Of a stretch of DNA of 29,509 nucleotides, positions 9,844-17,096 are shown in pieces (the first letter of the stretch is position 1; each line of letters begins with the position of its first letter). The position numbers were made by a program, and so were the translations under genes. The stretch covers positions 1 to 29,509 of the forward strand of contig CADAXH010000014.1 in the NCBI GenBank assembly GCA_902791785.1, written 5' to 3'. Origin of the DNA: an uncultured Ruminococcus sp. Lineage in GTDB: Bacteria; Bacillota; Clostridia; Oscillospirales; CAG-272. The notes below the pieces were generated by a model. It made no database searches and was not told the origin of the DNA. It saw only the letters and a program-made list of their open reading frames with translations.

Positions 9844-11139
9844 ATGAAAAATCTTGTAATTGAAAAAGTAGTCGGTCGTGAGATCATCGACTCAAGAGGC
9901 AATCCTACAGTTGAAGCTGAAGTAATCCTTGCTGACGGAACAGTCGGCAGAGGTGCTGCTCCTTCAGGCGCATCAACAGGTGAATTCGAAGCACTCGAAC
10001 TCCGTGACGGAGATAAGAGCAAATTCGGAGGCAAAGGCGTTTCAAAAGCTGTTAAAAATGTAAACACTGCAATCAATTCTGCTGTTAAGGGACTCAATGC
10101 TGCTGATACATACGCTGTTGACGCTGCTATGCTCAAGGCTGACGGAACAAAAGATAAATCAAATCTCGGTGCTAATGCAATCCTCGCAGTTTCAATCGCA
10201 GCTGCACGTGCAGCAAGCACATCTCTTGAACTCCCGCTCTACAGATTCCTCGGCGGCGTAAACGGAACAAAGCTTCCTCTTCCTATGATGAACATTCTCA
10301 ACGGCGGTGCTCATGCAACAAACAAAGTTGATACTCAGGAATTCATGATCATGCCTGCAGGCGCAAGCACATTCGCTGAAGGACTCAGATGGTGTACAGA
10401 AGTTTTCCATGCACTCCAGAAGATCCTCAAGAAAAAAGGACTTGCTACATCAGTTGGTGATGAAGGCGGATTCGCTCCTGATCTCAACAGCGATGAAGAA
10501 ATCATTGAAACAATCCTCGCTGCAGTTGAAGAAGCAGGATACAAACCGGGCAAAGAATTCGTTCTCGCTATGGACGCTGCTTCCAGTGAATGGAAAGGCT
10601 CAAAGAAGGGCGAATATGTTCTTCCCAAGGCAAAGACAGTTTACACAACAGACGAACTCATCAATCACTGGGCTTCTCTCGTAGAGAAATATCCTATCTA
10701 CTCAATTGAAGACGGTCTTGACGAAGAAGACTGGGCAGGCTGGAAGAAGATGACAACAAAACTCGGCAAGAAACTCCAGCTCGTTGGTGACGACCTGTTC
10801 GTTACAAACAGCGAAAGACTTGCAAAGGGTATTGCAAGCGGCGCCGGCAACTCAATCCTTATCAAACTCAACCAGATCGGTTCAGTTTCTGAGACACTCG
10901 ACACAATGAAGATGGCTCACAAGGCTGGTTACACAACAATCGTTTCACACCGTTCAGGCGAAACAGAAGACACAACAATCGCTGATCTCGCAGTTGCTCT
11001 CAATGCAGGCCAGATCAAGACAGGTGCTCCTTCAAGAAGTGAACGTGTTGCTAAATACAATCAGCTTCTCAGAATTGAAGAAGAACTCGGAAACGCTGCT
11101 GTTTTCCCGGGATTCAGCGCATTCAACATTGTAAAATAA
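9844..11139 (+). CDS. eno: Enolase (phosphopyruvate hydratase)
   Basis: Glycolytic enzyme that interconverts 2-phosphoglycerate and phosphoenolpyruvate in the cytosol; Mg-dependent. The 431-residue length is standard. Visible family signatures: 'REIIDSRGNPTVEAEV' at the N-terminus, 'GAxxSTGEFEALELRDG', the catalytic-loop 'SVGDEGGFAPDL', metal ligands around 'YSIEDGLDEEDW' and 'LVGDDLFVTN', and 'LIKLNQIGSVSETL' followed by 'SHRSGETEDTTIADLAV'. Codon use is visibly biased (CTC for Leu, GCT for Ala, CGT for some Arg) relative to neighbours, as expected for a highly expressed gene. AAAGGG lies about 10 bases before the ATG. It has its own promoter and a strong downstream hairpin, so it is probably monocistronic. 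Confidence 0.99.
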   Translation: MKNLVIEKVVGREIIDSRGNPTVEAEVILADGTVGRGAAPSGASTGEFEALELRDGDKSKFGGKGVSKAVKNVNTAINSAVKGLNAADTYAVDAAMLKADGTKDKSNLGANAILAVSIAAARAASTSLELPLYRFLGGVNGTKLPLPMMNILNGGAHATNKVDTQEFMIMPAGASTFAEGLRWCTEVFHALQKILKKKGLATSVGDEGGFAPDLNSDEEIIETILAAVEEAGYKPGKEFVLAMDAASSEWKGSKKGEYVLPKAKTVYTTDELINHWASLVEKYPIYSIEDGLDEEDWAGWKKMTTKLGKKLQLVGDDLFVTNSERLAKGIASGAGNSILIKLNQIGSVSETLDTMKMAHKAGYTTIVSHRSGETEDTTIADLAVALNAGQIKTGAPSRSERVAKYNQLLRIEEELGNAAVFPGFSAFNIVK

Positions 11140-11154
11140 TTCACAATTAAGTTA

Positions 11155-11190
11155 TATGTCCGTTGCGATATTGCAACGGACATAATTATT
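11155..11190 (+). terminator. Rho-independent terminator after eno
   Basis: A perfect 12-bp stem (11155-11166 with 11173-11184) closes a 6-base loop and is followed by a moderately T-rich tail (ATTATTTGTT). It lies 16 bases after the eno stop. Its right arm contains the -35 hexamer of the next promoter. Confidence 0.8.
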
Positions 11191-11199
11191 TGTTATAAT
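11171..11199 (+). promoter_or_regulatory. Sigma-A type promoter for ispE, embedded in the eno terminator
   Basis: TTGCAA at 11171-11176 and a consensus TATAAT at 11194-11199 are 17 bases apart, with an extended -10 TG (11191-11192). The -35 lies in the loop and descending arm of the eno terminator hairpin. The predicted leader before ispE is only about 20 bases. Confidence 0.78.
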
Positions 11200-11226
11200 T
11201 TTTGCCTAGAGATTGAGAGGAATTGC

Positions 11227-12072
11227 ATGGATAGTGTAAAAATCAAAGCACCGGCAAAAATCAATATGTATCTGGCTGTTGGAGAAAAGATGGAAAACGG
11301 TTATCATGAAATCAAATCCATTATGCAGTCAATATCCTTATACGACACAGTTACCGTGACAAAAACAGAATCCGGTATCGATGTCAGAAGCATTCAGGGG
11401 GTTGCCCTTGAAGATTTAATTGAATACAAGGCGGCAAAAGCATTTTTTGACTATACGAAGATTGACGGAGGAGTCTCAATCGTCACCGAAAAAGAGATTC
11501 CGTCAGGAGCCGGACTCGGTGGAGGATCCACCGACGGAGCGGCAGTCATAATTGCAATGAACACCATTTTTGAAACAGCGCTAGACAGAGACACGCTGTG
11601 CAGCATTGGTGCGGTTGTTGGCGCCGATGTTCCGTCATGCATCAAAAAAGGAACTGTGGCAGTTGAAGGATTTGGTGAAAAATTCAAAGATTGCGCGCCG
11701 ATAGTCGACTGTATTATTCTTGTTGCAAAAAAGTCCGATTTCAGCATGTCAACAAAAGAGGCATACGAAAAACTCGATCAGTTCAAAAGAGAGCCTGCCG
11801 ACCTGGACAGCGTCATCAACACCATTTCTTTTTGCGATATGGATTTATTGAAATCAATTGTAAGAAATGATTTTGAGCTGCTCTATGAAGACAACAGCGA
11901 CCTGAAAGAACTGAAGAGAATAATGAACGAAAACAACGCCGTATTTTCCATGCTTACAGGAAGCGGTCCTGCGGTTTTCGGGGTTTTCAAAACACTTCCG
12001 GAAGCGAAGAAGGCTGCTTTGGCAATGGAAGATATTGCGCAGACATATATTTGTTCACTCTACAGAAGATGA
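11227..12072 (+). CDS. ispE: 4-diphosphocytidyl-2-C-methyl-D-erythritol kinase
   Basis: GHMP-family kinase that phosphorylates CDP-methylerythritol in the MEP isoprenoid pathway, using ATP. The 281-residue length fits. Visible: N-terminal 'APAKINMYLAVGEKMENGYH' with the conserved Lys/Asn/Gly-Tyr-His pattern, the glycine-rich ATP loop 'IPSGAGLGGGSTDGAAV' (about residues 92-108), 'VGADVPSCIKKGTVAVEGFGE', and the C-terminal 'MLTGSGPAVFGVF'. AGAGG at 11216-11220 precedes the ATG by 6 bases. It has its own promoter and ends at a bidirectional hairpin. Its presence implies the cell makes isoprenoids by the MEP route. Confidence 0.97.
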   Translation: MDSVKIKAPAKINMYLAVGEKMENGYHEIKSIMQSISLYDTVTVTKTESGIDVRSIQGVALEDLIEYKAAKAFFDYTKIDGGVSIVTEKEIPSGAGLGGGSTDGAAVIIAMNTIFETALDRDTLCSIGAVVGADVPSCIKKGTVAVEGFGEKFKDCAPIVDCIILVAKKSDFSMSTKEAYEKLDQFKREPADLDSVINTISFCDMDLLKSIVRNDFELLYEDNSDLKELKRIMNENNAVFSMLTGSGPAVFGVFKTLPEAKKAALAMEDIAQTYICSLYRR

Positions 12073-12081
12073 AATACAAAT

Positions 12082-12104
12082 GGCACCCGCGAGGGTGCCG
12101 TTTT
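12082..12104 (+). terminator. Convergent (shared) terminator between ispE and the DUF6472 gene
   Basis: GGCACCC and GGGTGCC (12082-12088 and 12093-12099) form a perfect 7-bp stem with a GCGA tetraloop, followed on + by GTTTTC. On the minus strand the tail (ATTTGTATTT) is weaker, but the hairpin also lies directly after the minus gene's stop, so it probably serves both. Confidence 0.75.
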
Positions 12105-12319
12105 CAATTCTGTTTTTGTACACTTTTGTACTCGTCGTAAAACCTGTAATATGGACAGTCGCGCATCAGTCCTTTGGATATTTGTTCATACTCGTCCTGG
12201 TCCAGACTTATATCACAAACATATTCCTGATACTCTTCGTCGAATACATAGAACTCGCATGTGTCACATGTTTTGGCCATCTTTTTGCGGAGTTCTTTCT
12301 TTTCTTTTTTCTCTTCCAT
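12104..12319 (-). CDS. Small DUF6472-like protein with Cys pairs
   Basis: A 71-residue protein. After a very basic/acidic lead (MEEKKEKKELRKK) comes the conserved block with 'CDTCEFYVFDEEYQEYVC', 'DEYEQISKG', 'CPYYRFYDEYKSVQKQN'. The C-x2-C, later C and CP spacing and the 'DEY..V.KQN' ending match what I recall of the DUF6472 family of Clostridia. Function is unknown; four cysteines suggest a small metal-binding (zinc-ribbon-like) fold, which is inference. GGAGG at about 12332-12336 (minus strand) lies 12 bases before the ATG, a little long. A convincing minus-strand promoter sits just upstream. Confidence 0.85.
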   Translation of the reverse strand: MEEKKEKKELRKKMAKTCDTCEFYVFDEEYQEYVCDISLDQDEYEQISKGLMRDCPYYRFYDEYKSVQKQN

Positions 12320-12354
12320 GTCTAAGGTAATCCTCCGGATAATCTTGCATTAAC

Positions 12355-12384
12355 ATGATATCATTTCAGGGAGAGTTTTTTCAA
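12355..12384 (-). promoter_or_regulatory. Sigma-A type promoter for the DUF6472 gene
   Basis: Read on the minus strand: TTGAAA (12384-12379), an 18-base spacer, TATCAT (12360-12355), with an extended -10 TGA. The transcript would begin near 12348. Confidence 0.65.
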
Positions 12385-12412
12385 TACAAACAAGGCATTT
12401 TTTCAATAATTG

Positions 12413-12441
12413 TTGAGAAAAACCATCAGTTGTGATAGACT
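12413..12441 (+). promoter_or_regulatory. Promoter for the metallophosphoesterase gene
   Basis: TTGAGA at 12413-12418 and TAGACT at 12436-12441, 17 bases apart, with extended -10 TGA. It places the transcript start near 12448, which rules out the in-frame GTG at 12432 as the translation start. Confidence 0.55.
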
Positions 12442-12470
12442 TAACCACAGAAAAAACAGAAGGTGGATTT

Positions 12471-13781
12471 ATGCAGAAATTTGATGAAAAAAACATAGTG
12501 TTCTCGTTTGCTGTAATGACAGATGTGCACATGTGCGACTCAATGGGGTTTGACTCCAGGTTCAAACTGAAAAACGCAATAGAATATACAAACATGATTT
12601 CTCTTCGTGACGGAAGAAAACTTGACGCGTACTGCTTTGTGGGAGATACTCTCGACAGAGGTCTTGACTATCAGGCAAAAATGTTCGGAGACGTAATGCT
12701 CGGAAACATAAGCGACGGTCAGAAAATATTTTACTGCATGGGCAACCATGAAAGACTCAATCACGACGAAAAAGCGGCGATTCTTTCCATCAGAAAATAT
12801 CTCGGCGAGAAATATTATGAGTACGATGAAGAGGGCGAAGAGGAGTTTATTAAAGGGTTCAGAATAACTCACATGGGCGGACACATGTTCTTTGCAATTC
12901 AGTCAGACGACTATGACGCACCCGTCAAATTCAATGATGACACACTTGCATATATAGATGAAAAACTTTCGGAAGAGTGCAAAAAGAATCCGGGTAAGTA
13001 CATATTCATGTTCAATCACAGCATGTGTTACGGAACATGTTACGGCAGTGATCTTGACGGTCCTGACAGCCTGTGGAACAATACCCAACTTGAAAAAGTA
13101 CTGAAGAAGTACCCAAACGTGGTGATATTCGGAGGCCATCTGCATTTTCCGCTTAATGACGAAAGAACGATTATGCAGACCGATTTCACATCGGTGGGAG
13201 CAGGCTGCGTCACATACATGGCCTGTGAAAACGGAGGCTATGAATTCATGAGCGGCAGAACAACCATGAGAGACATGCTTCTGTTCTCTCAGAATCTGCT
13301 CTGTGAGCTGGACGGACAGGGAAATCTCAGAATCAGAAGACTTGACGCATTCAACAAATGGGAAATCAAACAGCCGTGGGATCTTGACGCTCCGGTATCA
13401 GGAAGGGATCATCTGAAGAAGTACTCCAAAGACAGAGGCAATGCTGAAAACAACAATGCGCCTTCAATGAAAGGATGCAAAGGATACATCAACGAAGAAG
13501 GCGACTACGGCAAGGTTATAATGAGGCTTACTTTTGATGCAGGAAAAGACGATGATTTTGTCCACCATTATGAGATAGACAGTTACGAAAACGGAGAGTT
13601 TGTAAAGCAGAGAAGGGTTTTGTCGGATTATTACAAACACATGGATCCTTCTGAAATGGTTGACAGTTTCACTTTCAGATTTGCAGACAAAGAGGAAGGA
13701 AAAAGATACGGATTCAGGATTCGCGCAGTCGATTCCTGGGACAGAAAGAGCGAAGACATTATTGTCGGAGATATAGGGTAA
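12471..13781 (+). CDS. Calcineurin-like metallophosphoesterase with C-terminal beta-sandwich
   Basis: The protein (436 aa) carries the full dinuclear-metal motif set: D18-x-H20 in 'VMTDVH', G-D59-x3-D-R-G in 'VGDTLDRG', G-N92-H93-E in 'MGNHER', a histidine in 'FNHSMCYG', and the closing G-H-x-H in 'FGGHLHFP' (about residues 221-226). This indicates a Fe/Mn/Zn-type phosphoesterase; the substrate is not predictable. The last ~90 residues resemble a fibronectin-III-like sandwich ('RYGFRIRAVDSW'). No signal peptide is visible, so it is probably cytoplasmic. ATG 12471 has AGGTGG 4-5 bases upstream; the GTG at 12432 overlaps the promoter -10. It faces the pepC operon and shares a terminator with it. 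Confidence 0.88.
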   Translation: MQKFDEKNIVFSFAVMTDVHMCDSMGFDSRFKLKNAIEYTNMISLRDGRKLDAYCFVGDTLDRGLDYQAKMFGDVMLGNISDGQKIFYCMGNHERLNHDEKAAILSIRKYLGEKYYEYDEEGEEEFIKGFRITHMGGHMFFAIQSDDYDAPVKFNDDTLAYIDEKLSEECKKNPGKYIFMFNHSMCYGTCYGSDLDGPDSLWNNTQLEKVLKKYPNVVIFGGHLHFPLNDERTIMQTDFTSVGAGCVTYMACENGGYEFMSGRTTMRDMLLFSQNLLCELDGQGNLRIRRLDAFNKWEIKQPWDLDAPVSGRDHLKKYSKDRGNAENNNAPSMKGCKGYINEEGDYGKVIMRLTFDAGKDDDFVHHYEIDSYENGEFVKQRRVLSDYYKHMDPSEMVDSFTFRFADKEEGKRYGFRIRAVDSWDRKSEDIIVGDIG

Positions 13782-13809
13782 AAAATTGCCATACCAGCGA
13801 GGTATGGCA
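13780..13809 (-). terminator. Terminator of the pepC operon (possibly bidirectional)
   Basis: TGCCATACC (13787-13795) pairs perfectly with GGTATGGCA (13801-13809) around a 5-base loop. On the minus strand it is followed by A plus six T (complement of 13780-13785). On + it follows the metallophosphoesterase stop with a poorer tail (TGTTCTTT). It therefore mainly ends minus-strand transcripts. Confidence 0.82.
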
Positions 13810-13815
13810 TGTTCT

Positions 13816-14220
13816 TTACTCGAAAAACGGAACGTATGTGAACTCGTAATGATATGAGTGATTCGATCTTCCGAAAAAGCAAACGGTGAATGATTCCGAG
13901 TCATATTGCCCGGAACCTCTCATGTCTCTTCCGTAAGAATCCTTTATGCCTGATCCCTTTATGAGGATTTCGGGTCTTCCGGGACAGGTTATTCTTCCGG
14001 TTCCGTTCAGCTGAATTGTGTATATTCCTTTGTCAGCATACAGCATTGACGAGTCATTTTCATACAGCCCTCCCGGATTAAGAACAAACTCGAATTTCAG
14101 AGGAATATCGTCATCGCCTTCTGCAGTGCAGTCTATTGTAAATCCGTTCTTTACAGGTGTTACAACAACAGAACGGTTGAGTTCCCTGACGTTTATTTCC
14201 TTTCTTTTTGAGTGGTCCAT
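13816..14220 (-). CDS. C-terminal beta-sandwich part of a lyase-like protein, separated by a frameshift
   Basis: A 134-residue open frame starting with 'MDHSKRKEINVREL' and running through beta-strand-rich sequence ('DDDIPLKFEFVLNPGG', 'KGIYTIQLNG') typical of the C-terminal sandwich that follows alpha/alpha-toroid domains in polysaccharide lyase-like proteins. It overlaps the upstream gene by 28 bases in another frame. Reading this frame upstream gives 'PETSNWWK' before the Met, which joins smoothly to 'YKSTFDTP' of the upstream frame, so I judge it to be the second half of one gene. The alternative is genuine reinitiation: GGTGG lies 3 bases before the ATG. Lower confidence as an independent gene. 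Confidence 0.6.
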   Translation of the reverse strand: MDHSKRKEINVRELNRSVVVTPVKNGFTIDCTAEGDDDIPLKFEFVLNPGGLYENDSSMLYADKGIYTIQLNGTGRITCPGRPEILIKGSGIKDSYGRDMRGSGQYDSESFTVCFFGRSNHSYHYEFTYVPFFE

Positions 14221-15527
14221 TTTCCACCAGTTTGACGTCTCCGGAGAGGAGTGTCAAAAGTACTTTTGTATCCGGCTCTGTCCTGTGAAGTCAGAACATA
14301 TGAACCATCTTTATTCTTTTCCAGTTTGCCCGGTCTGAATATGCTGTGTTCGTCACCGAAAAATGCTGCAGCAAATCTGCATCTTACTTCAAGATTATCT
14401 GAAAAATGGAATTTGAGAAAATCCTGGTGCCATGTCGTCAGAACAGTGAGGCAGTCATTATATCTGTTGTCGTAATAGTGTCTTGCCATGCCTGTCGAAA
14501 GGAAAACGCTCTTGTGCAGATCCGGTTTCACAGTAACTATGGATTCTTCAATTTCACCTAAATCAGGCATCATGAGATACCAGAATTCAAGGGGGGATCT
14601 GTCAGTAACAACCGGCATTTTAAGTTTTTCCAGTGCTTCAATTTTTGTAAGCAGATAATCTGCATACCATGCAAGCTCGGAATCTCTTGAGAAGATAGCC
14701 GCACCATAGAACAGATAGTAATAATACAGGATGTCAATTTTTGTTCCATTGTCTATTCTGGTGCTCGACATGGTGCAGACTGAATCGTCCGACTCTGTCA
14801 GGCTGAACATGAGTTTCAGGTTTCTAACGACAGGATCAAGGAATTTTCTGTCTTTTGTCTGAAAATACAGGTGAAGATACTGTCTGTCGCAGATGAGGTT
14901 GTAACAGCCCGTGGATCTCTCAGTCCATTCGCCCTCTTCCGAGCAGTCAATTCCTTCGGACAAAAACTTGTTCATGACTTCAAGAGATTCTTCGTCTCCG
15001 AGAAGGTTGTAGCATGCACACAGTGCAGAAGTTATTGCCCATCTGTGGTTCGGTGTATGGAATCCGAGATGTTTCAGTGCTTCGTTGTTTTTTCTCAGAG
15101 TGGACAGCAGCTGTTCGTAAACTTCATCTTCGATTTGAGTATGCGAAGACAGTTCGCGCACAACATATGCCATTTTTGAAAGAGTGTCTGAAACACAGAA
15201 TCCGGTTGTGTTGGGACAATGAATGTTGGTGCTCTGAAGATCTATTGACCCGTCGTCATGTACATATCTTTTATCAAAAAATCTGACCATCTCCAGCACT
15301 GTTTTCAGGATTTCCGAGTTCATATAGAACTTTGTTCCTTTGCAATAGTACGCGAACAGCACCTCTTTTGCAGTTGCAACTATTGATTCAGGTGTAAACT
15401 GACCGAAGGCATATACAAAGTTGCTCAATCCGAAATAGTCGGAATCAGGGTCACGATTGAGATGTCTTAATACAAACTCACAGTTATTCTGCAGTAATCG
15501 GGGAACATTTTCTGAATGCTTTAACAT
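14193..15527 (-). CDS. Alpha/alpha-toroid (heparinase/lyase-like) protein, frameshifted near its C-terminus
   Basis: I do not recognise a precise family. The 444 residues are mostly amphipathic helices in a toroid-like layout. Conserved-looking polar clusters include 'GFHTPNHRW' (H157, N160, H161), 'EGIDCSEEGEWTERSTGCYN' (residues 191-210) and 'STRIDNGT', which recall catalytic His/Asn/Tyr clusters of heparinase II/III-like lyases. No signal peptide is seen. The last 17 residues (RRRQTGGKWTTQKERK region) look like out-of-frame sequence: an apparent -1 (or +2) shift near 14240-14250 connects it to the 13816-14220 frame. The start at 15527 has AAAGGTGA a few bases upstream, overlapping the pepC stop, so it is co-transcribed with pepC. 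Confidence 0.78.
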   Translation of the reverse strand: MLKHSENVPRLLQNNCEFVLRHLNRDPDSDYFGLSNFVYAFGQFTPESIVATAKEVLFAYYCKGTKFYMNSEILKTVLEMVRFFDKRYVHDDGSIDLQSTNIHCPNTTGFCVSDTLSKMAYVVRELSSHTQIEDEVYEQLLSTLRKNNEALKHLGFHTPNHRWAITSALCACYNLLGDEESLEVMNKFLSEGIDCSEEGEWTERSTGCYNLICDRQYLHLYFQTKDRKFLDPVVRNLKLMFSLTESDDSVCTMSSTRIDNGTKIDILYYYYLFYGAAIFSRDSELAWYADYLLTKIEALEKLKMPVVTDRSPLEFWYLMMPDLGEIEESIVTVKPDLHKSVFLSTGMARHYYDNRYNDCLTVLTTWHQDFLKFHFSDNLEVRCRFAAAFFGDEHSIFRPGKLEKNKDGSYVLTSQDRAGYKSTFDTPLRRRQTGGKWTTQKERK

Positions 15528-15537
15528 AACTCACCTT

Positions 15538-16872
15538 TTAGTCTGCGAGGGTTCCCATTGGATCCCATGGTTTCAGATGAACGATTTCGCCATCGTAGAG
15601 TTTTGCTTTTTCACCGAGGTATTTCTTGTCGACGACCGCCTGGTAAACATACAGGTCAAACCAGCTGTCTGACATCATGTAGAAGCCAGAGTTTACGCCT
15701 TCGCTGCCCCAGCTGTTTTCGATTTTCCAGCGCTGCGGTTTTCCGTTTTCATCAAGATGAACACCGGTGATGCACATTGCGTGGTTCATTGCGCTTGCGT
15801 GGTAATCGAGTGCCTGTGCTTTTGTAAGCTTGGTGTCTAGTCCTGTGACTGAGTCATAGTCATAGAGCTTGTCATCCCAGAGGTTCTTTTCCTGTCTCTC
15901 TCCGAATTTTCCGCAGTCGCAGCCGAACCATACTATCTGATTGTCTTTCAGCTGGGCAATTACGGCCTGTTTCATCTCGTCGATTCTGAGATTGAGGTGT
16001 TTAATCGGGTTTCCGCCTACCACATTTCCGAGTCTGTCAATTGTATAAACTCTGTCATACGGCTTGTCATTTGTGGGCCCGTTTATGACTGAACCGAAAT
16101 TGTTCAGGTAATCGCCAAAGTACTTCTCGTAGAATGAAAGAGGAGTGTAGTCCTTTTCAATAAAGTACTTGCCGTCTTTGTCCTTGTATTCAAAATCGAA
16201 TTTCTTCGGAGGCACTCCGTAGCATTCTGTAAGGAATACATAAATTGAAGACATCAGCTCTTCCTTTTTCTCTTCGAGCTGTTCTTTTGTTTTTCCTTTG
16301 GAGTGCATTTCTCTTAGAAGAGCGGCACCCTTTCTCAGTGAAGCAACAATCTGTCCGTTCAGCGGACCGGTTGCAGAAGACTGTGCGGTTTCAGGGTACG
16401 CTGATTTAGGTACTATGCCGTATTTATTGGCTATGTTGACAAACATATCCCACTGTCCGCCGTCTGAAACACCTTCGCCTACGATGTATGAGACGACTCT
16501 GTCGTCCACATCAAGATCGACTGTGTCAATTATGTTCTCATAATACCAGTTGCATTTTTCAAGTTTGTCCCAAAATGCGAGCCAGCTCTGTGAAAATTCG
16601 AATTCCGGAATGTTCTTTTCTTTTCCGAACTTTTCCCTCATGAGGTTTGTTGCTGCAAAGAGCCAGCATCTGCCTGAACTTTTCTGATTTGCGCATTTCA
16701 TCGTCTTTACTTCGACGTTGAAAAGGAACTGCTGTTCAGTCATTTCATCGCCGACCATTGAAAGATTTGCAATTGTTGATTTGTATAATGCATTTCTGAT
16801 GAGTTTTGCGTTTGGTGTATTCTTCAGGTCAGATTCAAACCCGGATAATACTTTTTTTGTTAAGCCTTTCAT
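15538..16872 (-). CDS. pepC: Aminopeptidase C / bleomycin hydrolase-type C1 cysteine peptidase
   Basis: Cytosolic cysteine aminopeptidase of the C1B family, usually hexameric, degrading peptides from the N-terminus. At 444 aa it has family length. The catalytic triad is intact: Cys69 in 'NQKSSGRCWLFAATNLMR', His364 in 'AMNHAMCITGV' and Asn386 in 'WKIENSWG'. The C-terminus 'GEIVHLKPWDPMGTLAD' is the typical arm that enters the active site in this family. ATG 16872 is selected over upstream in-frame codons because AAAGGTGG sits 9 bases before it and the upstream extension contains the promoter. First gene of a two-gene minus-strand operon. Confidence 0.96.
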   Translation of the reverse strand: MKGLTKKVLSGFESDLKNTPNAKLIRNALYKSTIANLSMVGDEMTEQQFLFNVEVKTMKCANQKSSGRCWLFAATNLMREKFGKEKNIPEFEFSQSWLAFWDKLEKCNWYYENIIDTVDLDVDDRVVSYIVGEGVSDGGQWDMFVNIANKYGIVPKSAYPETAQSSATGPLNGQIVASLRKGAALLREMHSKGKTKEQLEEKKEELMSSIYVFLTECYGVPPKKFDFEYKDKDGKYFIEKDYTPLSFYEKYFGDYLNNFGSVINGPTNDKPYDRVYTIDRLGNVVGGNPIKHLNLRIDEMKQAVIAQLKDNQIVWFGCDCGKFGERQEKNLWDDKLYDYDSVTGLDTKLTKAQALDYHASAMNHAMCITGVHLDENGKPQRWKIENSWGSEGVNSGFYMMSDSWFDLYVYQAVVDKKYLGEKAKLYDGEIVHLKPWDPMGTLAD

Positions 16873-16906
16873 ATGCAAAGACCACCTTTCTGTTAATGAC
16901 GGGTAT

Positions 16907-16935
16907 ATTATGAGTTTATTATCCTTAAAAGTCAA
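16907..16935 (-). promoter_or_regulatory. Promoter of the pepC operon
   Basis: Minus strand: TTGACT (16935-16930), 17-base spacer, CATAAT (16912-16907). The predicted start near 16900 gives a leader of about 28 bases and excludes the upstream frame extension of pepC. Confidence 0.72.
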
Positions 16936-17019
16936 CATCAAAAGAGTACGGGGACCCATTAATGTATATTTTTTTGGAAATCATGCACAAAAAAGTTGCA
17001 AAATTGTCTATTTTTTTCA

Positions 17020-17048
17020 TTGTGAATTGGGAATATTGCATATATAAT
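17020..17048 (+). promoter_or_regulatory. Promoter of the gdhA-partner-switching operon
   Basis: TTGTGA at 17020-17025 and a consensus TATAAT at 17043-17048, 17 bases apart. The surrounding sequence is very A+T rich. The predicted leader before gdhA is about 42 bases. No clear operator was recognised. Confidence 0.62.
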
Positions 17049-17096
17049 AATACCATGGATAATTTTTGAATACTTTTATATATTGGTGGTGATTTC

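Noticed and set aside
12035..12325. Plus-strand open frame (96 aa) after ispE
   Set aside because: It is antisense to the DUF6472 gene, crosses the terminator hairpin and reads as hydrophobic shadow sequence.
12432..12470. GTG at 12432 as the start of the metallophosphoesterase
   Set aside because: It lies within the predicted -10 region and has no Shine-Dalgarno; ATG 12471 has one.
14238..14252. Programmed ribosomal frameshift as explanation for the split lyase-like gene
   Set aside because: The site lacks a heptameric slippery sequence (X-XXY-YYZ type) and I saw no clear stimulatory hairpin; a mutation or sequencing error is simpler.
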